A stretch of 64,000 nt of DNA from Pikeienuella piscinae (GTDB taxonomy: Bacteria > Pseudomonadota > Alphaproteobacteria > Rhodobacterales > Rhodobacteraceae): contig NZ_CP049056.1 of the NCBI RefSeq assembly GCF_011044155.1, forward strand, positions 3,352,001 to 3,416,000, written 5' to 3'. Under the pieces are notes generated by a model that was not told the origin of the DNA, made no database searches, and saw nothing but the letters and a program-made list of their open reading frames with translations. Shown piece by piece: positions 43,942 to 54,033 of this stretch. A program made the translations under genes and the position numbers. The number at the start of each line of letters is the position of its first letter. Within the stretch, counting starts at the first letter, position 1.

Positions 43942-44817
43942 ATGGCCGTACTCGTCGATGAAAACACCAAGGTGATCTGTCAGGGCCTGACCGGCTCGCA
44001 GGGCACGTTCCATTCCGAGCAAGCGATCGCTTACGGCACGAAGATGGTCGGCGGGGTGACGCCCGGAAAAGGCGGATCCACGCATATTGGCCTGCCGGTC
44101 TTCGATACCGTGGTCGGCGCGCGCGAGGCGACGGGAGCGACGGCCTCCGCGATCTACGTGCCGCCGCCCTTCGCGGCGGACGCGATCCTCGAGGCGATCG
44201 ACGCCGAGATGGAGCTGATCGTCTGCATCACCGAAGGCATCCCGGTGATGGACATGATGAAGGTCAAGCGCGCGCTCGAAGGGTCGAGGTCGATCCTGAT
44301 CGGGCCGAACTGCCCCGGCGTCATCACGCCGGACGCCTGCAAGATCGGCATCATGCCGGGCCATATCCACCGGCGCGGTCGGGTCGGCATCGTTTCGCGT
44401 TCCGGCACGCTGACCTATGAGGCTGTCGGCCAGACCACCGCCGCCGGGCTGGGCCAGTCCACCTGCATCGGCATCGGCGGCGACCCGATCAAGGGCTTCG
44501 AGTTCGTCGACGCGCTGGAGCTTCTGCTCGCCGATGACGAGACAGAGAGCATCATCATGATCGGCGAGATCGGCGGGTCCGCGGAGGAAGACGCCGCGGC
44601 TCTGGTGAAATCGTCGAAGGTGAAGAAGCCGATGGCGGGCTTCATCGCCGGACGCACCGCGCCGCCGGGGCGCCGGATGGGCCATGCCGGGGCGATCATC
44701 TCCGGCGGGAAAGGCGGCGCCGAGGACAAGATCGAAGCGATGAAATCGGCCGGGATCACCGTCTCCGACAGTCCTGCGGGGCTTGGCGAAGCGGTGTTGA
44801 AGGCCATGAAACGCTAA
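43942..44817 (+). CDS. sucD: Succinyl-CoA synthetase (ADP-forming) alpha subunit
   Basis: A 291-residue subunit that carries the phosphohistidine and binds CoA. N-terminal [42 protein letters not shown] is the CoA-binding domain. [10 protein letters not shown] and the C-terminal [21 protein letters not shown] (phosphorylated His in GHAGA) complete the signature. Normal length. Followed by sucA after 30 bases. Confidence 0.97.
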   Translation: MAVLVDENTKVICQGLTGSQGTFHSEQAIAYGTKMVGGVTPGKGGSTHIGLPVFDTVVGAREATGATASAIYVPPPFAADAILEAIDAEMELIVCITEGIPVMDMMKVKRALEGSRSILIGPNCPGVITPDACKIGIMPGHIHRRGRVGIVSRSGTLTYEAVGQTTAAGLGQSTCIGIGGDPIKGFEFVDALELLLADDETESIIMIGEIGGSAEEDAAALVKSSKVKKPMAGFIAGRTAPPGRRMGHAGAIISGGKGGAEDKIEAMKSAGITVSDSPAGLGEAVLKAMKR

Positions 44818-44847
44818 CGGGAAACCGAAATCGGGCGAGGATGCGTT

Positions 44848-47799
44848 ATGACCGAACAGAGCGCTAACGAGCTTTTTCAGAACTCTTCGTTCCTTCAGGG
44901 CCATAACGCCCATTACGTCGAACAACTCTACGCCCGCTACGCCAGCGATCCGGCGGCGGTGGACGACGACTGGGCGGCTTTTTTCCGCTCGCTGGGCGAC
45001 GAAGCGGGCGCTGCGGAGACGGAGGCGCGCGGCCCCTCCTGGGCGCGGGCCGACTGGCCGCCGACGCCCGGGGGCGAGCTCGTCGCGGCGCTCGATGGGC
45101 AATGGCCGTCGGAGCCGACGGCGAAGGAGATCGGCGACAAGCTCGCCGCCAAGGCGCAGGCCAGAGGCGCGGCGCTGAACGAGGCTCAGCTTCGTCAGGC
45201 GGTGCTCGACAGTCTCCGTGCGCTGATGCTGATCCGCGCTTACCGGATACGCGGTCACCTCGCCGCCAATCTCGACCCTCTGAACCTGACGCCCCCGGTC
45301 CGGCACCCGGAACTCGACCCCGCGACCTATGGGTTCGCGCAGGGCGACATGGACCGTCCGATCTTCATCGACAATGTCCTCGGCCTCGAGATGGCGTCGA
45401 TCCGCGAGATCGTGGCGATCGTTCACCGGACCTACTGCGGCACGTTCGCATTGCAGTACATGCATATTTCAGACGGTGAGCAGGCCGGCTGGCTGAAAGA
45501 GCGGATCGAGGGCTACGGCAAGGAGATCGCCTTCACCCAGAACGGCCGTCGCGCGATTCTGCAAAAACTGGTGGAGGCCGAGGGTTTCGAGAAGTTCCTT
45601 GGCGTCAAGTATCTTGGCACCAAACGGTTCGGCCTCGACGGTGGCGAGGCGCTGATCCCGGCGATGGAGCAGATCATCAAACGGGGCGGCGCACTGGGCG
45701 TCGAAGACATCATTATCGGGATGCCGCATCGCGGCCGTCTTTCGGTGCTGGCCAATGTCATGGGCAAGCCCTACCGCGCGATCTTCAACGAGTTTCAGGG
45801 TGGCAGTTTCAAGCCGAACGACGTCGAGGGCTCCGGCGACGTGAAATATCATCTCGGCGCCTCCTCCGACCGGGAGTTCGACGGCAACATCGTCCACCTC
45901 AGCCTCACGGCCAACCCGAGCCATCTGGAGGCGGTCAATCCGGTCGTGATCGGAAAGGCCCGCGCCAAGCAGGAGCAGCTGGAGGATAACGAGCGCACAA
46001 GGGTGCTGCCGGTCCTGCTCCATGGCGATGCGGCCTTCGCCGGTCAGGGCGTTGTCGCCGAGTGTTTCGGGCTGTCCGGTCTCAAGGGGCATCGTACCGG
46101 CGGCACGATCCACCTCGTCGTCAACAATCAGATCGGTTTTACCACGGCGCCGCACAATTCCCGCTCCTCGCCCTATCCGACCGACATCGCGTTGATGGTC
46201 GAGGCGCCGATCTTCCATGTGAACGGAGACGATCCGGAGGCGGTGGTTCACGCCGCCCGCGTCGCGACGGAGTTCCGTCAGAAGTTCCACAAGGACGTGG
46301 TCATCGACATGTTCTGTTATCGCCGCTTCGGCCATAACGAGGGTGACGAGCCGATGTTCACCCAGCCGGAGATGTATCGGCAGATCAAGAAGCACAAGAC
46401 CACGCTCCAGCTCTACTCGGAAGCCCTGGTCGCGGACGATCTGATCGCCGAGGGCGATGTCGACCAGATGAAGGCGGCGTTCCAGTCGCGACTCAACGAG
46501 GAGTTCGAGGCGGGAAAGGTGTACCGCCCGAACAAGGCCGACTGGCTCGACGGACGCTGGAAACATCTCGGTGCGGGGCAGGAGGAATACCAACGCGGCG
46601 TCACCGGCGTGCCGATGGAGATGCTGAAAGAGGTTGGCGAGGCGCTTTCCCGTGTCCCCGAGGGCTTCAACGCGCACCGGACTGTTCAGCGGATCATGGA
46701 CGCGAAAGCCAGGATGATCTCTTCCGGCGAGGGGATCGACTGGGCGACGGCGGAGGCGCTGGCCTTCGGAACGCTGCAGCTCGAGGGGTTTCCTGTCCGG
46801 CTTTCCGGGCAGGACGTGACCCGCGGCACCTTCTCCCAGCGCCATTCCGCCATCATCGACCAGCAGTCCGAGGAACGGTACTACCCGCTGCAGCATATCC
46901 GCGAAGGCCAGGCGAAATTCGACGTGATCGATTCCATGCTCTCGGAATACGCGGTGCTGGGTTTCGAATACGGCTATACGCTGGCGGAGCCGAACGGTCT
47001 CACGCTCTGGGAGGCGCAGTTCGGCGATTTCGCCAATGGCGCGCAGATCATGATCGACCAGTTCATCTGTCCGGGCGAGCGCAAATGGCTTCGCATGTCC
47101 GGTCTCGTGATGCTGCTCCCGCACGGTTACGAAGGCCAGGGGCCGGAGCATTCCTCGGCCCGGATCGAGCGCTTCCTCCAGCTTTCCGCTGAGGACAACT
47201 GGATCGTCGCCAACTGCACGACGCCCTCGAACTACTTTCACATCCTCCGGCGCCAGCTTCACCGGAACTTCAGAAAGCCGCTGATCCTCTTCACCCCGAA
47301 GAGCCTTTTGCGACACAAGCTCTGCGTCTCCAGTCTGAGGGAGATGGGGCCGGATTCGAGCTTTCACCGCATCCTCTGGGACGACGCGGAGATGGGTTCC
47401 GGCGGCGTCGCGCTGAAGAAGGACGAGCGGATCAAGCGCGTGGTTCTTTGCTCCGGCAAGGTCTATTTCGATCTTCTGGAGGCGCGCAACGAGCAGGGGC
47501 TGGACGACGTTTATCTTCTCCGGCTCGAACAGCTGTACCCGTTCCCGGCGCTCAGCCTCACGAAGGAGCTCTCCCGCTTCAAAAAGGCGGAAATGATCTG
47601 GTGCCAGGAGGAGCCGAAGAACCAGGGGCCCTGGAGCTTCGCGGAACCGAATATCGAGTGGGTGCTGGAGCGGATCGGCGCGAAGCACACGCGCCCGCGC
47701 TACGCCGGGCGGAACGCCGCCGCTTCCCCGGCGACCGGCCTCGCGGCGCAGCACAAGCATGAACAGGAAAAGCTCGTCGCCGACGCGCTTACGGGCTGA
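44848..47799 (+). CDS. sucA: 2-oxoglutarate dehydrogenase E1 component
   Basis: A 983-residue thiamine-diphosphate enzyme of the 2-oxoglutarate dehydrogenase complex. The N-terminal FLQGHNAHYVEQLYARYASDP is the E2-contact region of OGDH. Central LGVEDIIIGMPHRGRLSVLANVMGKP, HLSLTANPSHLEAVNPVVIGKARAKQ, GDAAFAGQGVVAE and GTIHLVVNNQIGFTT make up the ThDP-binding fold. C-terminal LPHGYEGQGPEHSSARIERFLQL and WCQEEPKNQGPWSF are also diagnostic. Length and order are normal. Confidence 0.97.
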   Translation: MTEQSANELFQNSSFLQGHNAHYVEQLYARYASDPAAVDDDWAAFFRSLGDEAGAAETEARGPSWARADWPPTPGGELVAALDGQWPSEPTAKEIGDKLAAKAQARGAALNEAQLRQAVLDSLRALMLIRAYRIRGHLAANLDPLNLTPPVRHPELDPATYGFAQGDMDRPIFIDNVLGLEMASIREIVAIVHRTYCGTFALQYMHISDGEQAGWLKERIEGYGKEIAFTQNGRRAILQKLVEAEGFEKFLGVKYLGTKRFGLDGGEALIPAMEQIIKRGGALGVEDIIIGMPHRGRLSVLANVMGKPYRAIFNEFQGGSFKPNDVEGSGDVKYHLGASSDREFDGNIVHLSLTANPSHLEAVNPVVIGKARAKQEQLEDNERTRVLPVLLHGDAAFAGQGVVAECFGLSGLKGHRTGGTIHLVVNNQIGFTTAPHNSRSSPYPTDIALMVEAPIFHVNGDDPEAVVHAARVATEFRQKFHKDVVIDMFCYRRFGHNEGDEPMFTQPEMYRQIKKHKTTLQLYSEALVADDLIAEGDVDQMKAAFQSRLNEEFEAGKVYRPNKADWLDGRWKHLGAGQEEYQRGVTGVPMEMLKEVGEALSRVPEGFNAHRTVQRIMDAKARMISSGEGIDWATAEALAFGTLQLEGFPVRLSGQDVTRGTFSQRHSAIIDQQSEERYYPLQHIREGQAKFDVIDSMLSEYAVLGFEYGYTLAEPNGLTLWEAQFGDFANGAQIMIDQFICPGERKWLRMSGLVMLLPHGYEGQGPEHSSARIERFLQLSAEDNWIVANCTTPSNYFHILRRQLHRNFRKPLILFTPKSLLRHKLCVSSLREMGPDSSFHRILWDDAEMGSGGVALKKDERIKRVVLCSGKVYFDLLEARNEQGLDDVYLLRLEQLYPFPALSLTKELSRFKKAEMIWCQEEPKNQGPWSFAEPNIEWVLERIGAKHTRPRYAGRNAAASPATGLAAQHKHEQEKLVADALTG

Positions 47800-47812
47800 G
47801 AAGGGATAGCGC

Positions 47813-49042
47813 ATGAGCATTGAAATCCGCGTGCCGACGCTCGGCGAGAGCGTGACCGAGGCGACGGTGGCGAAATGGCTAAAGAAGACCGGCGATGCGG
47901 TCGCCGCCGATGAGCCGCTGGTCGAACTGGAAACCGACAAGGTCTCGGTCGAGGTCCCGGCGCCCGCCGCAGGGCGGCTCGACGAGATTGTCGCGAAAGA
48001 GGGCGAAACGGTCGGGCGCGACGCGCTGCTCGCCACGATGACCGAAGGCGAAGCCGGAGCCGAAGCGAGCAAGGCGAAGAACGACGAGCCGAAAGCCGAA
48101 GAAAGCGCGACTGAGGAAGGTGGGGCCGAGGAAAAGAAGGCCGCGCTTAAGACCGAGGAGCAGCCAAAGCCGGTGGAGCCCGCCAAGGCCAAGCCCGCTG
48201 GCGGTGGCGTGAAATCCAAGTCCGAGGTGCTCGCCGAGGCCGCGCGCGGCGTTCCCGCCGCGGCGGCGCCGGTCGCTGCGACCGCCGCGCCGGCGCCTGT
48301 GGCCGCCGCCGCGCCGCGCGCCCCTGTCCCGGCCGAGGACGCGGAGCGGGAGGAGCGCGTCCGCATGACGCGCCTGCGCCAGACCATCGCCCGCCGGTTG
48401 AAGGACGCGCAGAACACCGCCGCGATGCTGACCACCTACAACGAGGTGGACATGAGCGCGATCATGGGACTCAGGAACGAATACAAGGACGAGTTCCAGA
48501 AGAAGCACGGCGTGAAGCTCGGCTTCATGTCCTTCTTCACGAAAGCCTGCGTCCATGCGTTGAACGAGGTTCCCACGGTCAACGCCGAGATTGACGGGAC
48601 CGACATCGTCTACAAGAACTTCGTCCATATGGGCGTCGCGGTCGGCACACCGAGCGGCCTCGTTGTGCCGGTGCTCAGGAACGCGCATGAGATGAGCTTC
48701 GCCGAGATCGAGAAGACCATCAACGATCTCGGCGTCCGCGCCCGCGACGGCAAGCTCTCGATGGCCGACATGCAGGGCGGCACGTTCACCATCTCGAATG
48801 GCGGCGTCTACGGCTCGCTGATGTCCTCGCCGATCCTCAACCCGCCGCAATCCGGCATCCTCGGCATGCACAAGATCATGGACCGGCCGATGGTGGTCGG
48901 CGGCGAGATCGTCGCCCGGCCGATGATGTATCTCGCGCTCTCCTACGATCACCGCATTGTGGACGGGAAAGAGGCGGTGACATTTCTTGTGCGGGTGAAG
49001 GACGCGCTGGAGGATCCGCGTAGGCTCCTGATGGATTTGTGA
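47813..49042 (+). CDS. sucB: Dihydrolipoyllysine succinyltransferase (E2 of 2-oxoglutarate dehydrogenase), E3-binding domain appears shortened
   Basis: A 409-residue E2. The lipoyl domain is at residues 1-75, with the lipoylated lysine in [11 protein letters not shown]. Then comes an acidic/Pro-Ala linker, and the catalytic domain from about residue 180, with [49 protein letters not shown] and [17 protein letters not shown] (catalytic His and Asp). The peripheral subunit-binding domain that normally docks Lpd begins with a PA-R helix and ends in GxGGRxxKxDV. Here only an end-like [18 protein letters not shown] is visible, directly after a Pro/Lys linker, so the first helix and loop seem missing. 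The overlap of its stop (TGA) with the next gene's GTG is tight. Confidence 0.94.
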   Translation: MSIEIRVPTLGESVTEATVAKWLKKTGDAVAADEPLVELETDKVSVEVPAPAAGRLDEIVAKEGETVGRDALLATMTEGEAGAEASKAKNDEPKAEESATEEGGAEEKKAALKTEEQPKPVEPAKAKPAGGGVKSKSEVLAEAARGVPAAAAPVAATAAPAPVAAAAPRAPVPAEDAEREERVRMTRLRQTIARRLKDAQNTAAMLTTYNEVDMSAIMGLRNEYKDEFQKKHGVKLGFMSFFTKACVHALNEVPTVNAEIDGTDIVYKNFVHMGVAVGTPSGLVVPVLRNAHEMSFAEIEKTINDLGVRARDGKLSMADMQGGTFTISNGGVYGSLMSSPILNPPQSGILGMHKIMDRPMVVGGEIVARPMMYLALSYDHRIVDGKEAVTFLVRVKDALEDPRRLLMDL

Positions 49043-49371
49043 GCGGCAAAGATTTGGATACTTGGATGCGCGCCCTTGCTCCGGCGATCAAAGATAATCC
49101 GCTTATTCATCGAGCGTGGGTTTATGGTTCGCGTGTCAAAGGGACTGCGCTGTCAGCGAGCGATCTGGATGTCGCGCTGGAACTGATTGACGACGAAGCG
49201 GTCTGTGATTGGATCGACAGGTCGCATGTTTGGGTGGGCGCGCTCCAAGAGGCGATCGGTTCTTGGCCGAAGTTGCATGTAGAAGTTGTCTCGTTCGAGA
49301 CAGATGAGCGCGTTGGCCCTGCGGTGAGAGATCACGGTGTTCTGATTTTCAGAAGAATGGCCGAGAGATGA
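49039..49371 (+). CDS. MNT-type nucleotidyltransferase domain protein
   Basis: A 110-residue single-domain protein. [21 protein letters not shown] contains the GSx10DxD motif of minimal nucleotidyltransferases (G30-S31, D42, D44), and [15 protein letters not shown] supplies the third acidic strand. Relatives are antitoxins paired with HEPN toxins, which they can AMPylate. No HEPN gene is adjacent. The GTG start overlaps the sucB stop, and the end overlaps the MAPEG start by ATGA, so it is translationally embedded in the operon. Its DNA is visibly richer in A/T than its neighbours, suggesting acquisition. An internal ATG at 49066 is an alternative start. Confidence 0.78.
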   Translation: MSGKDLDTWMRALAPAIKDNPLIHRAWVYGSRVKGTALSASDLDVALELIDDEAVCDWIDRSHVWVGALQEAIGSWPKLHVEVVSFETDERVGPAVRDHGVLIFRRMAER

Positions 49372-49763
49372 CCCCCGAACTCACCGTCCTCACCCTCGCC
49401 GGCCTCGTGCAGGTCGCCCAGTACTTCCTGATGGGTGTTCCCGCCAACATGCAGCTCGGCCCCGAGAAAACCGCCGGGCCGCGCGACGAGCCGCTTGCGC
49501 TTTCTGGCGTGGCGGGGCGGATGAAGCGGGCGATGGACAATCATTTCGAGGGGCTGATCCTTTTCACCATCGCCGTTGTCACGGTGACGCTTGGCGGCGC
49601 CGCGGGCGGGTTCACCGCCACCTGCGCCTGGGTCTATCTCATCGCCCGGATTCTTTACGTTCCGGCCTACGCCTTCGGCTGGACGCCGTGGCGGTCGGTC
49701 ATCTGGTTCGGCGGGTTCCTCTCCACGATCGCGATGCTGCTCGCGGCGCTGGTTTACGGTTAA
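49368..49763 (+). CDS. MAPEG-family membrane protein
   Basis: A 131-residue protein with four hydrophobic helices. RMKRAMDNHFEGLILFTIAVVTVTLGG is the MAPEG signature (Arg and Asn-His-Glu in helix 2), and YLIARILYVPAYAFGWTPWRSVIWFGG follows. MAPEG proteins bind glutathione or lipid substrates. The bacterial role here is unknown. It overlaps the nucleotidyltransferase stop and precedes lpdA by 15 bases. A MAPEG gene in the suc-lpd operon is common in Rhodobacterales. Confidence 0.88.
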   Translation: MTPELTVLTLAGLVQVAQYFLMGVPANMQLGPEKTAGPRDEPLALSGVAGRMKRAMDNHFEGLILFTIAVVTVTLGGAAGGFTATCAWVYLIARILYVPAYAFGWTPWRSVIWFGGFLSTIAMLLAALVYG

Positions 49764-49778
49764 ACGAAGGAGGCCGAA

Positions 49779-51164
49779 ATGGCCGAATATGATCTCATCA
49801 TCATTGGTGGCGGCCCGGGCGGCTATGTCTGCGCGATCCGCGCGGCGCAACTGGGGCTCAAGACCGCCTGCGTCGAAGGGCGGGGCGCGCTCGGCGGCAC
49901 CTGCCTCAATGTCGGCTGCATTCCGTCCAAGGCGCTCCTCCACTCCTCCGAGATGCTTCATGAGGCGGAGGGGAATTTCGCAAAGATGGGGATTGTCGCC
50001 AAATCCGTCTCCGCTGATCTCGATCAGATGCACAAGCACAAGGCCAGCGTGGTCGAGGCGAACACCAAGGGGATCGAGTTCCTCTTCAAGAAGAACAAGG
50101 TCGACTACATCAAGGGCTGGGGGAAAATCACCGGGCCCGGCGAGGTGAAGGTTGGCGAGGATACGCACAAGGCGAAGAACATCGTCATCGCCACCGGGTC
50201 GGAGCCCGCGACGCTGCCTTTCCTGGAGATCGACGAGAAGCGGATCGTCTCCTCCACCGGCGCGCTGGAGCTTCCAAAGGTGCCGAAGAAACTGGTGGTG
50301 ATCGGCGGCGGCGTGATCGGGCTGGAGCTCGGTTCGGTCTGGCGGCGGCTCGGCTCGGAAGTCACCGTGATCGAGTATCTCGACGAAATTACGCCGGGGG
50401 CCGACGCCGAGGTGGCGAAGACGTTCCGCAGAACCCTGACGAAGCAGGGAATCAAGTTCGAACTTGGCGCCGCCGTCACCGGGATCGAGACGCTGAAGAC
50501 CAAGCTGAAGATCGCCTACAAGCGCCGCAAGGACGACAGCGAGCACCAGATCGACGCCGATATCGTGCTTGTCGCCACCGGGCGGCGGCCGGTGACAAGG
50601 GGTCTGGGGCTGGAGGCGCTTGGCGTCGCCACCGAGCGTGGGTTCATCCTGACCGACGCGCACTGGCGAACCAATGTCGAAGGCGTCTACGCCATCGGCG
50701 ATGTCACCGAGGGCCCGATGCTCGCCCACAAGGCCGAGGATGAGGGCATGGCCGCCGCCGAACAGATTGCGAAGGGGGCTGGCCATGTTAACTACGCGGT
50801 CATTCCCGGCGTGATCTACACCGCGCCCGAAGTCGCTTCGGTCGGCCTGACCGAGGAGGCGCTGAAATCCGCGGGCCGGGCCTACAAGGTCGGAAAGTTT
50901 CCCTTCACCGCCAACGGGCGCGCCAAGGCCAACCTCGTCACCGATGGTTTCGTCAAGCTGCTCGCCGATGAAAGGACCGGGCAGCTTCTCGGCGCGCATA
51001 TCATCGGCCCTGGCGCCGGAGATCTGATCCACGAGATCTGCGTCGGCATGGAGTATGGCGCGACCGCGGAGGGAATCGCCCGCACCTGCCACGCCCACCC
51101 GACCTATTCCGAAGCGGTGCGCGAGGCGGCGCTGGCGCTCTGCGACGGCGCGATCCATTTCTGA
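49779..51164 (+). CDS. lpdA: Dihydrolipoyl dehydrogenase (E3)
   Basis: A 461-residue flavoenzyme that reoxidises dihydrolipoyl groups of SucB. The FAD loop is [20 protein letters not shown]. The redox disulfide is C42/C47 in [16 protein letters not shown], the NAD loop is [23 protein letters not shown], and [20 protein letters not shown] binds the FAD pyrophosphate. The C-terminal [15 protein letters not shown] has the catalytic His-Glu pair from the partner subunit. Normal length. GAAGGAGG precedes the ATG. Confidence 0.97.
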   Translation: MAEYDLIIIGGGPGGYVCAIRAAQLGLKTACVEGRGALGGTCLNVGCIPSKALLHSSEMLHEAEGNFAKMGIVAKSVSADLDQMHKHKASVVEANTKGIEFLFKKNKVDYIKGWGKITGPGEVKVGEDTHKAKNIVIATGSEPATLPFLEIDEKRIVSSTGALELPKVPKKLVVIGGGVIGLELGSVWRRLGSEVTVIEYLDEITPGADAEVAKTFRRTLTKQGIKFELGAAVTGIETLKTKLKIAYKRRKDDSEHQIDADIVLVATGRRPVTRGLGLEALGVATERGFILTDAHWRTNVEGVYAIGDVTEGPMLAHKAEDEGMAAAEQIAKGAGHVNYAVIPGVIYTAPEVASVGLTEEALKSAGRAYKVGKFPFTANGRAKANLVTDGFVKLLADERTGQLLGAHIIGPGAGDLIHEICVGMEYGATAEGIARTCHAHPTYSEAVREAALALCDGAIHF

Positions 51165-51230
51165 TCGATCGCACAGGGCTGAACGGATGGCCGCGCGTGT
51201 CGCGACTGCGTAACAGCAAAGAGGAAAATG

Positions 51231-51767
51231 ATGGCTTTCAGGCTACTGGGCGTATCGGGGGCGCTACGGCGAGCTTCCACCAATTCGGCGCTGATCCGCG
51301 CCGCCGGGGCGCTGGCCGGAGAGGATGTCGACTTCAGCATCGCTGATATCGACTTGCCGCTCTATAATGGCGATGTCGAGGATCGGGGCTATCCGGACAA
51401 GGTTGTCGCGTTTGTCGAGACGCTGCGCGCCGCCGACGCCGTCGTCATTTCCACTCCGGAATACAACAAGGGCGTCTCTGGCGTCCTGAAGAACGCGCTG
51501 GACTGGCAGAGCCGGTTTTCGCCTGTCCCGCTCAGTGGGAAACCGGTGGCGATCATGTCTGCGACAGGGGGTTACGCCGGCGGCCAGGTATCGCAGTTCA
51601 TGCTCCGCCAGTGCCTCACGCCCTTCGCGGCGAAGGTGATTTCGCAGCCGCAGGTTCATGTCGGCTCGAACGAGACACCGGGGCTGTTCGTCGATGGAGA
51701 ACTCGCGGACGAGAGAGTGCGCGCGTCGATCGCGAAGCTTCTGAAGGCGCTGAGAGAGATCGCCTGA
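51231..51767 (+). CDS. NADPH-dependent FMN reductase
   Basis: A 178-residue flavodoxin-like reductase. LGVSGALRRASTNSALIRAA is the FMN-phosphate loop, and ISTPEYNKGVSGVLKNALDWQSR is the hallmark of the SsuE/chromate-reductase-like family. It probably reduces FMN or quinones with NADPH. Two adjacent ATG codons exist (51228, 51231), and spacing to GAGG favours the second. It lies 66 bases after lpdA and converges with thiQ 3 bases away, so it may be the last gene of the operon. Confidence 0.9.
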   Translation: MAFRLLGVSGALRRASTNSALIRAAGALAGEDVDFSIADIDLPLYNGDVEDRGYPDKVVAFVETLRAADAVVISTPEYNKGVSGVLKNALDWQSRFSPVPLSGKPVAIMSATGGYAGGQVSQFMLRQCLTPFAAKVISQPQVHVGSNETPGLFVDGELADERVRASIAKLLKALREIA

Positions 51768-51770
51768 CTG

Positions 51771-52466
51771 TCAGTCGCCGAGATAGGCGCGAAGCGCGGG
51801 CGGCGGCGCGTCAAGGAGGGCGTCTGCGGGGGCGGGCGGGCCGATCCGTCCGCCTTCGATGAACGCGATCGCCCCTCTGGCGCGGCGCGCGTCCTCCGGC
51901 GCGTGGGTCGCCATGACGACGGCCAACGCGCGCTTTTCGCGAAGTCCGGTGACGAGGTCCAGCATCTCCGCTCGTTGAGCCGGGCCGAGCGCCGCGAAGG
52001 GTTCGTCCAGCAACAGCACCGGTCGGTCGCGAAGGAGCGCCCGCGCAAGCGCGACGCGTTGGCGTTGCCCGCCGGAGAGGGCCGCCGGACGACGCGCGCC
52101 GAGCCCGTCGAGCCCGACCTCGCGAAGCGACTCCGCGATCCGCGCCCGGTCGGCCCCGGTCAGGCGGAGCGCGGGGTCGAGCCCGAGCCCGACATTCGCC
52201 TCGACATCGAGATGCGGGAAAAGGTTGTGCTCCTGAAAGAGTATCGTCACCGGACGGCGCGCGGGTGGAATCCCCGCCATGTCGCGCCCGTCGATCAGCA
52301 CCGCGCCTTGCGCCGGCTCGATGAATCCGGCGACGAGATTGAGGAGCGTGCTCTTTCCGCCGCCCGAAGGCCCGATCAGGCTCAGATGTGCGCCCTTCTC
52401 CAGCGATAGATCGCCGAACAGGCGAAACTCGCCGAGTTGGACATCTATTCCCTCAAGCCGGAGCAT
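51771..52466 (-). CDS. thiQ: Thiamine ABC transporter ATP-binding protein
   Basis: A 231-residue ABC ATPase. Walker A is GPSGGGKST, the Q-loop is in FQEHNLFPHLDVEANV, the signature is LSGGQRQRVALARALL, and Walker B is VLLLDEPFAALG. The short length and FQEHNLFPHLDV fit ThiQ. It is the last gene of thiBPQ and starts within the 3' end of thiP (14-base overlap). It drives import of thiamine or its phosphates through ThiP. Confidence 0.92.
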   Translation of the reverse strand: MLRLEGIDVQLGEFRLFGDLSLEKGAHLSLIGPSGGGKSTLLNLVAGFIEPAQGAVLIDGRDMAGIPPARRPVTILFQEHNLFPHLDVEANVGLGLDPALRLTGADRARIAESLREVGLDGLGARRPAALSGGQRQRVALARALLRDRPVLLLDEPFAALGPAQRAEMLDLVTGLREKRALAVVMATHAPEDARRARGAIAFIEGGRIGPPAPADALLDAPPPALRAYLGD

Positions 52467-54033
52467 GACGACCCCAGCGGTCGCAAATATAGAAGATCCC
52501 GAAGCTGAGCGCCGTGAGCAGAAGCGCGGCGCCGCCCGCCGCCTCCAGTCGGTGCGCGGCCATCAGGCCGTACATGTAGAGCGGCAGCGTCGGCGCGCCG
52601 GGCGCCGAGAAAAGCGCGATGACGCCGAGATCGCCCATCGACAGCGCCGCGGCCAGACCGGCGGCGAAGCCGAGCGGCGCGCGCATCCGCGGCAGATAGA
52701 CCAGGCGCAGGAGCGCGAACCCGCTCATCCCCAGAGAGGCGGCGAGCGGCCCGTAATCGCGCGCCGTCTCGCGAAGCGGCGGCAGCAGGAGGCGGAGCGC
52801 GAAAGGGAGCGCGATCATCGCGTTGATCAGCGCCACCAGCGGCAGCGCGATGGCGACCGGGCTGACGAACGGCCGGAGCGCGATGAAAAGGGCGACCCCG
52901 GCGACGAAGGGGGAGACCGCGAGCGTGAGAAGGCCGAGCGCTTCTGCCAGCCGCCCTGCGCCGGGCCGGCGCGCTTCGATCCCGGCGATCAGTGCGCCGA
53001 GCGCCAGAGCCAGCGCCAACGCCAGCGCGGCGGCGACGGGCGCGACGATAAGCGAGCGGCCGGCGGCGGCCCAGACCCCGGCGCCCATGGAGAGGAGCCC
53101 CGGCGCGCCCTGCGCCGCCGCCGCGAGGATCGGCGAAGCGAGAAAGACGAGCCCGAGAGCGATCACCGCGCCGTCCCCCCAGCGCGCCGCCGCGCCGCGC
53201 CCGTCCCAGCGCAGCGGCGCGCCGCCATGCCCGGGGCCGAACGCCGCCGGCGCCGATAGCCGGGCCGCGAAGAGCGCGAGCCCGAGGCAAAGCGCGAATT
53301 GCAGCCCGGCCAGCAGCGCCGCGCGGCCGAGGTCGAAGTCGAAGCGCATTGCGTGATAGATCGCCAGTTCCAGCGTCGTCGCGCGCGGCCCGCCGCCGAG
53401 CGCCAGCGCCACGGCGAAGCTGGTGGCGCAGATGAGAAAGATGAGGGCGAAGGCGCCGGGCGCCGCCGCGCGGAGCGCCGGCCATTCCAGTAGTCGGAAC
53501 AGTGCGGGCCCTTCGACGCCGAGCTGCGCCGCGAGCCGCCAGCGCTCCGCCGGAATTTCCGCCCAGCCCTGCAGCAGCATCCGCGTCGCCAGCGGCAGGT
53601 TGAAGAAGACATGCGCGATCAGCACCCCCGGCAGCCCGTAAATGTCGAGCCGCCCGAAGCCGACGGCGAGCAACGCCTGGCTGACCATCCCGGAGCGCCC
53701 CCAGATCGCCACGACACCGAGAATGGCGACGATGACCGGCAGCAGGAAGGGGGCGCCGAGAAGGCTGACCACCGCGCCGCGTCCCCGGAACCGCCGCCGG
53801 GCGAGCGCGCGGGCGAGCGGGATGGCGAGGGCGACGGAGATCAGCGCCGAAAGGAACGCCTGCAGTGTGGTGAAACGCAGCGCCCGCCAGTCCGGCGCGG
53901 AGAGCCCGGCCCCCGCCTCGGCCGAGACCGCGAGCACCGCGACCGCGCCGATGGTGAGCGCGAGCACCAGCGCGAGCGCCGCCCCACCGCTGATCGCGAC
54001 GGCGGGATGGAGGCGGACGCGGCCCGCGCTCAC
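52453..54033 (-). CDS. thiP: Thiamine ABC transporter permease (fused two-repeat)
   Basis: A 526-residue membrane protein with about 12 helices and two BPD_transp_1 repeats. EAA-like loops are visible in the first (WAEIPAERWRLAAQLGVEGPALFRLLEWPALRAAAPG) and second half (DYGPLAASLGMSGFALLRLVYLPRMRAPLG). I choose GTG at 54033, which overlaps the thiB stop (GTGA) and has GGAGG 10 bases upstream, over the ATG at 54054 that has none. ThiP forms the channel for ThiB-bound thiamine. Confidence 0.91.
   Translation of the reverse strand: MSAGRVRLHPAVAISGGAALALVLALTIGAVAVLAVSAEAGAGLSAPDWRALRFTTLQAFLSALISVALAIPLARALARRRFRGRGAVVSLLGAPFLLPVIVAILGVVAIWGRSGMVSQALLAVGFGRLDIYGLPGVLIAHVFFNLPLATRMLLQGWAEIPAERWRLAAQLGVEGPALFRLLEWPALRAAAPGAFALIFLICATSFAVALALGGGPRATTLELAIYHAMRFDFDLGRAALLAGLQFALCLGLALFAARLSAPAAFGPGHGGAPLRWDGRGAAARWGDGAVIALGLVFLASPILAAAAQGAPGLLSMGAGVWAAAGRSLIVAPVAAALALALALALGALIAGIEARRPGAGRLAEALGLLTLAVSPFVAGVALFIALRPFVSPVAIALPLVALINAMIALPFALRLLLPPLRETARDYGPLAASLGMSGFALLRLVYLPRMRAPLGFAAGLAAALSMGDLGVIALFSAPGAPTLPLYMYGLMAAHRLEAAGGAALLLTALSFGIFYICDRWGRHAPA

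Noticed and set aside
45469-48435. 988-codon minus-strand frame opposite sucA/sucB
   Set aside because: A shadow of high-GC third-position bias. SucA and SucB on the plus strand are unambiguous.
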